A stretch of 64,000 bases of DNA from Armatimonadota bacterium (GTDB taxonomy: Bacteria; Armatimonadota; HRBIN16), in NCBI GenBank assembly GCA_026003195.1, contig BPGU01000003.1:849086-913085 (forward strand), read 5' to 3'. Numbering within the stretch: position 1 is the first letter of the stretch; the number at the start of each line of letters is the position of its first letter. Positions 60,127-64,000 of this stretch are shown here, piece by piece. The position numbers were made by a program, and so were the translations under genes. The notes below the pieces were generated by a model. It was not told the origin of the DNA and did not search any database. It worked only from the letters and a program-made list of their open reading frames with translations.

Positions 60127-60576
60127 CTAGGTCTGTTCCACCACTTTTTCCACATCCAGCAACAGCACCAGCTTGTCGTCGATCTTGCCCAGCCCGCTGA
60201 TATAGTCTGCGCTTTCGGTGCCTGCCATCTGAGTGGGCGGCTCAATCTGGTCTTCGGGCAATCGCAGCACTTCCGAAACCGCGTCCACAATCATACCGAT
60301 GCTTTCACCGTTGACCTCCACCACGATAATGCGCGATTGAGTGGTCTCCTCCTGAACAGGCAGACCCAGCCGCGCACTCAGGCTCATCACGGGCACGATA
60401 CGTCCACGCAGATTGATGACTCCACGCATGTAGTGAGGTGCACGAGGCACGAAGGTGATCTCCTTCATGCGAATGATTTCGTGGATATAGGAGATGTCTA
60501 TAGCGTATGTCTCGTTGCCCAGACGAAATGCGACAACCTGCCTTTCGGCGGTTGCGGTCATTGTGGCCGCGCTCAT
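60127..60576 (-). CDS. cheW: Chemotaxis adaptor CheW
   Basis: A 149-residue CheW domain that couples receptors to CheA: 'VAFRLGNETYAIDISYIHEI', 'RAPHYMRGVINLRGRIVPVM' and 'IVVEVNGESIGMIVDAVSEV'. The ATG at 60576 follows GGAGG. First gene of the che-HDOD-kinase group. The C-terminal 'KIDDKLVLLLDVEKVV' is typical. Confidence 0.95.
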   Translation of the reverse strand: MSAATMTATAERQVVAFRLGNETYAIDISYIHEIIRMKEITFVPRAPHYMRGVINLRGRIVPVMSLSARLGLPVQEETTQSRIIVVEVNGESIGMIVDAVSEVLRLPEDQIEPPTQMAGTESADYISGLGKIDDKLVLLLDVEKVVEQT

Positions 60577-60657
60577 GCTAGTTTCCTCCGCTTGATGTGA
60601 GTGTGATACTGGTAAAATCTTCGGCTTCAGGAGACTTCTTGTGTAGGGGGATGGTTG

Positions 60658-62760
60658 TCACCCGGTTGCCTGCGAGGAAGCACTGCCGGGTTCCGCAGAG
60701 ACACTGGGAAGGTAGATATGGAAGGTGGTGCCCTGTCCGGGTGTACTTTCTACGGTAATGTGTCCGCCGCTCTGTTTCACCACACCGTACACCACCGCCA
60801 GCCCTAACCCCGTGCCCTGCTCACCTTTAGTGGTAAAGAAGGGCTCAAAAATGTGCTCCAGATGTTCGGGCTCTATGCCGACTCCGGTGTCGCTCACCGA
60901 TAACCTGACGTGTTCTCCGGGTGAGAGGCCGGGGTGGGTTTGCACATAGGCGGCGTCCAGCACGACGTTCGCGGTTTCAATGGTTAACATTCCTCCCTCC
61001 GGCATGGCGTCGCGGGCGTTGATCACAAGATTCAGAAGCACTTGCTCCATCTGTGCGGGGTCCGCTTTGACCTTCTTCAGAGCCTGTTCGGTCACTACCC
61101 TCAGATCCACCTGCTTGCCAATCAGGCGAGTGATGAGCGGGGTGATGTCGCGGATAATCTGGTTCAGGTCTATCACCTGCGGCGACAACGTTTGGCGCCG
61201 AGCGAAAGCCAGCAAATGTTTCACCAGTTCTGCCGCGCGATTGGCGGTATCCTGCAGTCGTTTCAGGTCGTCCGCAGCGGGGTGGTTCTCGGGCAGCCGT
61301 GCCATGGCAAGGTCTGCATAGCTCATGATGGCGGTGAGCAGGTTGTTGAAGTCGTGCGCGATGCCTCCCGCCAGCCGTCCGATGCTGTCCAGCCGTTGAG
61401 CACGAAGCAGCTCGCTCTCCAGCCGTTTGCGTTCGGTGATGTCTACGTCCATACACACGACCTGTACCTTGTCCGCGCCGAGCTGAACAGGAAAGAGCGA
61501 GGAGATAATGTAACGCGGTGTACCGGAGGCGGTTTGGGTTTCCCACTCATGTAGCGGGGCGGGCTGTCCCGTTTGCACAATGTCCCGCAACATCTGCTCA
61601 AACTCTCTGGCGTTCTCGTCGGAGAGCAGAAGCTCTCCCAGGCGTTTGCCCAGCACCTGCTGTTCGGTAAAACCGTAGAGGTCTTCCGACGCCTTGTTCC
61701 AGAACAGCACCCGTCCTTCGCTGTCGTAGCCCTGTATCGCGACGCCCGGTGCATTGCTGATAATCTGGTAAATCTGAGCATATGCTTGCTGGAGGGCTTG
61801 TTCCGCGTGGCGACGCTCGCTGACCGAGGTGGCGAGCACCAGCGCAGGCAGGGTGGTGGCTGCCATGAAAACCCATAACAGCACGATGCTATCCTGTAAG
61901 CCGAAGGGGGCAAAGGGTCCCTTTCCGCTGACTGTCATCCACGCTCCCAAGCCTGCTGAGACGAGGTTTGCTACGGTGCTGCCGTACTGTTCGAACCGCA
62001 ATGCTGCCCAGATCAGAAGCGGGAAAACGACGAACGCCAGTGGATAGGGTTTCACCGAAGTGGAAGGTATCCAGCCGCCGAAAGCTATCAAGGTGACAAG
62101 GCTGGTGAGCATCAGCATCATGGCGAATTCGACTAGAAGGTCCAGTCGCCAGCGGGGTAAGCGGCTCCATACCAGCAGCAGCGGCGCCACCAACAGGTCG
62201 CTCATCACATTGCCCAGCCACCATATCAGCCACACTTTGGGAAACTGCGCCCAGGAGGCGGCTCCTGAGACACACAGACTGCCCACTCCAATGGTGGCGC
62301 TGGCAATCGTGCTCACCAGGGCTGCCCAGAGGAGCAGGTTCCTGACGTCCCGCAGGCGTTGCAGGCGCAGGTCAAACTGGGCAACCCGTTGCAGCAGGAA
62401 GGCTCCGAGAAAGGCTTCCAGAGTGTTACCGACGGATACAGCCAAGGCAACCCACAGGGGAACGGGGGTAGTCGCGACGGTCACGAAGGCGCCCAGTGCT
62501 ACTCCGGGCAGCAACACGTAACCACCCAGAAGCACCGCAGCCAGAGACAGACCGGTGGGTATCCATATCAAGGTGGCGTTTCCCTGTACAAAGGCAAATT
62601 GCAAGCCCAGCTTCGCCGCGCCCACGTACAGCGCAGCGAGTATCAGATTAACCAGTACTGTGCGCCATATTACAGTGCGTGATGGAGATAGGAACCGTGC
62701 CACCCGCTTCTTCCCCCTCGCCTCAGGGCTCGGTGATGGTGTATCCGGAAACACCCACAT
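60658..62760 (-). CDS. MASE1-PAS sensor histidine kinase
   Basis: 700 residues: eight membrane helices forming a MASE1 sensor (residues ~30-320, 'GNATLIWIPTGLSLAAVLLG', 'FLGAFLLQR', 'VWLIWWLGNVMSDLLVAPLL'), a PAS domain (~325-445, 'GYDSEGRVLFWNKASEDLYG'), HisKA with phospho-His 469 in 'GIAHDFNNLLTAIMS', and HATPase with 'NLVINARDAMPEGG', 'VSDTGVGIEPEHLEHIF' and 'GTGLGLAVVYGVVKQSGGH'. No receiver domain follows. The ATG at 62760 has no ribosome site; a GTG at ~62703, behind GAGGGGG, may be the true start. Signal unknown. Confidence 0.92.
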   Translation of the reverse strand: MWVFPDTPSPSPEARGKKRVARFLSPSRTVIWRTVLVNLILAALYVGAAKLGLQFAFVQGNATLIWIPTGLSLAAVLLGGYVLLPGVALGAFVTVATTPVPLWVALAVSVGNTLEAFLGAFLLQRVAQFDLRLQRLRDVRNLLLWAALVSTIASATIGVGSLCVSGAASWAQFPKVWLIWWLGNVMSDLLVAPLLLVWSRLPRWRLDLLVEFAMMLMLTSLVTLIAFGGWIPSTSVKPYPLAFVVFPLLIWAALRFEQYGSTVANLVSAGLGAWMTVSGKGPFAPFGLQDSIVLLWVFMAATTLPALVLATSVSERRHAEQALQQAYAQIYQIISNAPGVAIQGYDSEGRVLFWNKASEDLYGFTEQQVLGKRLGELLLSDENAREFEQMLRDIVQTGQPAPLHEWETQTASGTPRYIISSLFPVQLGADKVQVVCMDVDITERKRLESELLRAQRLDSIGRLAGGIAHDFNNLLTAIMSYADLAMARLPENHPAADDLKRLQDTANRAAELVKHLLAFARRQTLSPQVIDLNQIIRDITPLITRLIGKQVDLRVVTEQALKKVKADPAQMEQVLLNLVINARDAMPEGGMLTIETANVVLDAAYVQTHPGLSPGEHVRLSVSDTGVGIEPEHLEHIFEPFFTTKGEQGTGLGLAVVYGVVKQSGGHITVESTPGQGTTFHIYLPSVSAEPGSASSQATG

Positions 62761-62801
62761 ATATCATATGTTCGGCATTTTGTGGTTGTTCCTGCTGTTT
62801 T

Positions 62802-63155
62802 CTAAAAAGCTTCTCGCAACCAGCGCACATGTGCCTTGCCGGATTGCCACCAGACTTCTACCACGTCGAAACGGCACAGGGCTTCTGGACAAAACAGGCT
62901 GAGATACAGCTCCGCGCACTGGCGCAGGCGTGCCTGTTTGCGCTCATCCACCGCCTCACGGGGTAGAGCATACTCTATGTGATGGCGCGCTTTGACCTCT
63001 ACGAACAGTATCACATCGCCGTCCTGAGCTACAATGTCCACTTCGCCGTACGGGCATCGCCAGTTTTGGTGTAAAATGGTGCAGCCTTTTCGCCTCAGGT
63101 ATTGTGCGGCGATGCGTTCGCCGGCGCGTGCGGTCTCGCGGTTATCCACTTTCAT
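62802..63155 (-). CDS. YraN family (UPF0102) nuclease-like protein
   Basis: 117 residues with the family pattern 'GERIAAQYLRRKGCTILHQN', 'GEVDIVAQDGDVILFVEVKA' (Glu, Asp and Glu-x-Lys of a PD-(D/E)xK nuclease-like site) and 'AVDERKQARLRQCA'. The role is not firmly known; it often lies beside rnhB, as here. The ATG at 63155 overlaps the rnhB end by 14 bases. Confidence 0.92.
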   Translation of the reverse strand: MKVDNRETARAGERIAAQYLRRKGCTILHQNWRCPYGEVDIVAQDGDVILFVEVKARHHIEYALPREAVDERKQARLRQCAELYLSLFCPEALCRFDVVEVWWQSGKAHVRWLREAF

Positions 63156-63774
63156 TCTCCAGTGGCAGGTGCAGCATTTTCGCACAGAAGCTCTGCCGGT
63201 GTTGCGGACATAAACCAAACTGTTCAATCGCTCGCCGATGCTGGACGGTTCCGTAGCCCTTGTGCTGAGCGAAACCGTAGTGCGGGAACAGTCGGTGCAG
63301 TTGCTCCATCAGGTGGTCGCGCACCACTTTAGCGACGATGGACGCCGCGCTGATGAGGGGTATCTGCTCATCCCCGTCGACCACCGCCTCCGCTGCACAG
63401 GGCAGCCCATCGGGGACGTGGGAACCATCGATGAGCACCCTCTGAAAAGGCAAAGGCGAGGCTTCCACGGCGCGTCGCATTGCCAGCAAGGAGGCTTGAA
63501 GGATATTCACTCGCTCAATCTCCTCTACCGTCGCCAGTCCTACCGACACCACCGGTGCGTGGCGGTATATCCAGAGGCAGGCTTGCTCGCGTTGCGCGGG
63601 GGAGAGCTTTTTGGAGTCGCGGATCCACGTCGGGAAGGGGAATTCTGCCGGGAACGCCACACACGCCGCGACAACCGGTCCCGCCAGGCAGCCGCGTCCC
63701 GCCTCGTCCACCCCGGCGACCAGAGGGGTCAACGCACAATGCGAATGCGCTGAGGCGGCCAGAAGAGGATCCAT
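63142..63774 (-). CDS. rnhB: Ribonuclease HII
   Basis: Cuts RNA in RNA-DNA hybrids, including single ribonucleotides in DNA. 210 residues with the 'GVDEAGRGCLAGPVVAA' active-site signature (Asp22, Glu23), 'DSKKLSPAQRE', the third acidic residue in 'VLIDGSHVP', 'ISAASIVAKVVRDHLM' with the fourth, and 'HKGYGTVQHRRAI'. It overlaps lepB (46 bases) and yraN (14 bases) in one operon. Confidence 0.95.
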   Translation of the reverse strand: MDPLLAASAHSHCALTPLVAGVDEAGRGCLAGPVVAACVAFPAEFPFPTWIRDSKKLSPAQREQACLWIYRHAPVVSVGLATVEEIERVNILQASLLAMRRAVEASPLPFQRVLIDGSHVPDGLPCAAEAVVDGDEQIPLISAASIVAKVVRDHLMEQLHRLFPHYGFAQHKGYGTVQHRRAIEQFGLCPQHRQSFCAKMLHLPLENESG

Positions 63775-64000
63775 GCTTTGCCTACCACCCGACTACGGTC
63801 CAGCAATCCCCACTTGTGACCGTCATTGCTATCGTTGCGGTTATCCCCCAGCATGAGCAGCTTGCCGGGCGGAATCTGTTCGGAGGGGGATTCTCGAATG
63901 TACGCTTCCCGGTGAGGGTCCAGGATGAGCTGGTTATTCTCCATCACCTCACCGTAGCGGTTGATCTCGTACACGTGCCCGCCAATAATCTTGAGGTTGT
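63729..64000 (-). CDS. lepB: Signal peptidase I, C-terminal part
   Basis: The last ~90 codons of a gene that continues past the window edge. Box E of signal peptidase I, 'GDNRNDSNDGHKWG', and the end 'SRVVGKAWILFWPPQRIRIV' are clear; 'HVYEINRYG' precedes them. The catalytic Ser and Lys lie beyond the window. It cleaves signal peptides of exported proteins at the membrane. It heads the lepB-rnhB-yraN operon and overlaps rnhB. Confidence 0.92.
   Translation of the reverse strand, partial: NLKIIGGHVYEINRYGEVMENNQLILDPHREAYIRESPSEQIPPGKLLMLGDNRNDSNDGHKWGLLDRSRVVGKAWILFWPPQRIRIVR

Noticed and set aside
1-64000. CRISPR arrays, rRNA genes, prophage or insertion sequences
   Set aside because: No regularly spaced repeat series, no rRNA sequence, and no transposase, integrase or phage structural gene was seen.

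Overview
The window is about 64 kb of moderately GC-rich bacterial chromosome with no plasmid or phage backbone. The gene content fits a free-living, probably thermophilic or soil/sediment bacterium of the Armatimonadota. The signs are two large DUF6785-type membrane proteins, secreted proteins that end in dockerin-like Ca-binding repeats or a PEP-CTERM anchor, a GH94 phosphorylase, menaquinone-type genes and many intergenic palindromic repeats. No rRNA or other decisive marker is present, so the phylum is an inference.

Layout. 0-6 kb: fumC (-), a secreted protein, a DUF6785-type membrane protein, a broken ATPase start and a GT39-like membrane protein. 6-7.8 kb: ubiE/menG with a polyprenyl diphosphate synthase. 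8-14.5 kb: a carbohydrate/surface region with a GH94 phosphorylase, two sister secreted proteins (one dockerin-tailed, one PEP-CTERM-tailed) and a beta-propeller dockerin protein; three of these carry the same TTAACCGGTTAA-like operator. 14.6-22.7 kb: M55 aminopeptidase, Crp/Fnr regulator, argC, a pilin-like protein, an ABC exporter pair and an aldo/keto reductase. 22.7-28.1 kb: a four-gene soluble group-4 [NiFe] hydrogenase module (-) divergent from a three-subunit proton-translocating transhydrogenase pntAA-pntAB-pntB (+). 28.1-34.8 kb: a VapBC-like toxin-antitoxin pair between direct repeats, a secreted HExxH protein, a degenerate ABC ATPase with a small membrane partner, a coiled-coil membrane protein and an orphan MalG-type permease. 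34.8-46 kb: a predicted structured RNA, an M2/M3-like peptidase, ubiD, a PAP2 phosphatase, a MATE exporter, tRNA-Gly(CCC), purA, a macrodomain protein, a PhyH-like oxygenase and a second DUF6785-type protein.

46-55 kb is the most unusual part. Five truncated RHS core fragments, all on the minus strand, share a nearly identical core ending in the xVDPSG motif. Each is followed by a different C-terminal tip and then by a different small or TPR/membrane gene. The 5' edge of each fragment lies 5-90 bases from the stop of the preceding gene. This is the architecture of an array of displaced (orphan) RHS toxin tip/immunity modules. At its upstream end sits a short gene with a strong ribosome site and signal peptide, interrupted by an 18-base G tract that can act as a frame switch.

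55-64 kb: a chemotaxis/signalling operon (cheW, cheA, HDOD, GAF-PAS histidine kinase), a MASE1 sensor kinase, and the end of the lepB-rnhB-yraN cluster, with lepB running off the window.

Functionally, fumC, ubiE, the polyprenyl synthase, ubiD, pntAB and the hydrogenase module suggest a respiratory, menaquinone-using metabolism with H2 or reductant cycling. The GH94 enzyme, sugar permease and dockerin/PEP-CTERM proteins suggest use of polysaccharides. The RHS array and the toxin-antitoxin pair are the accessory, conflict-related part.
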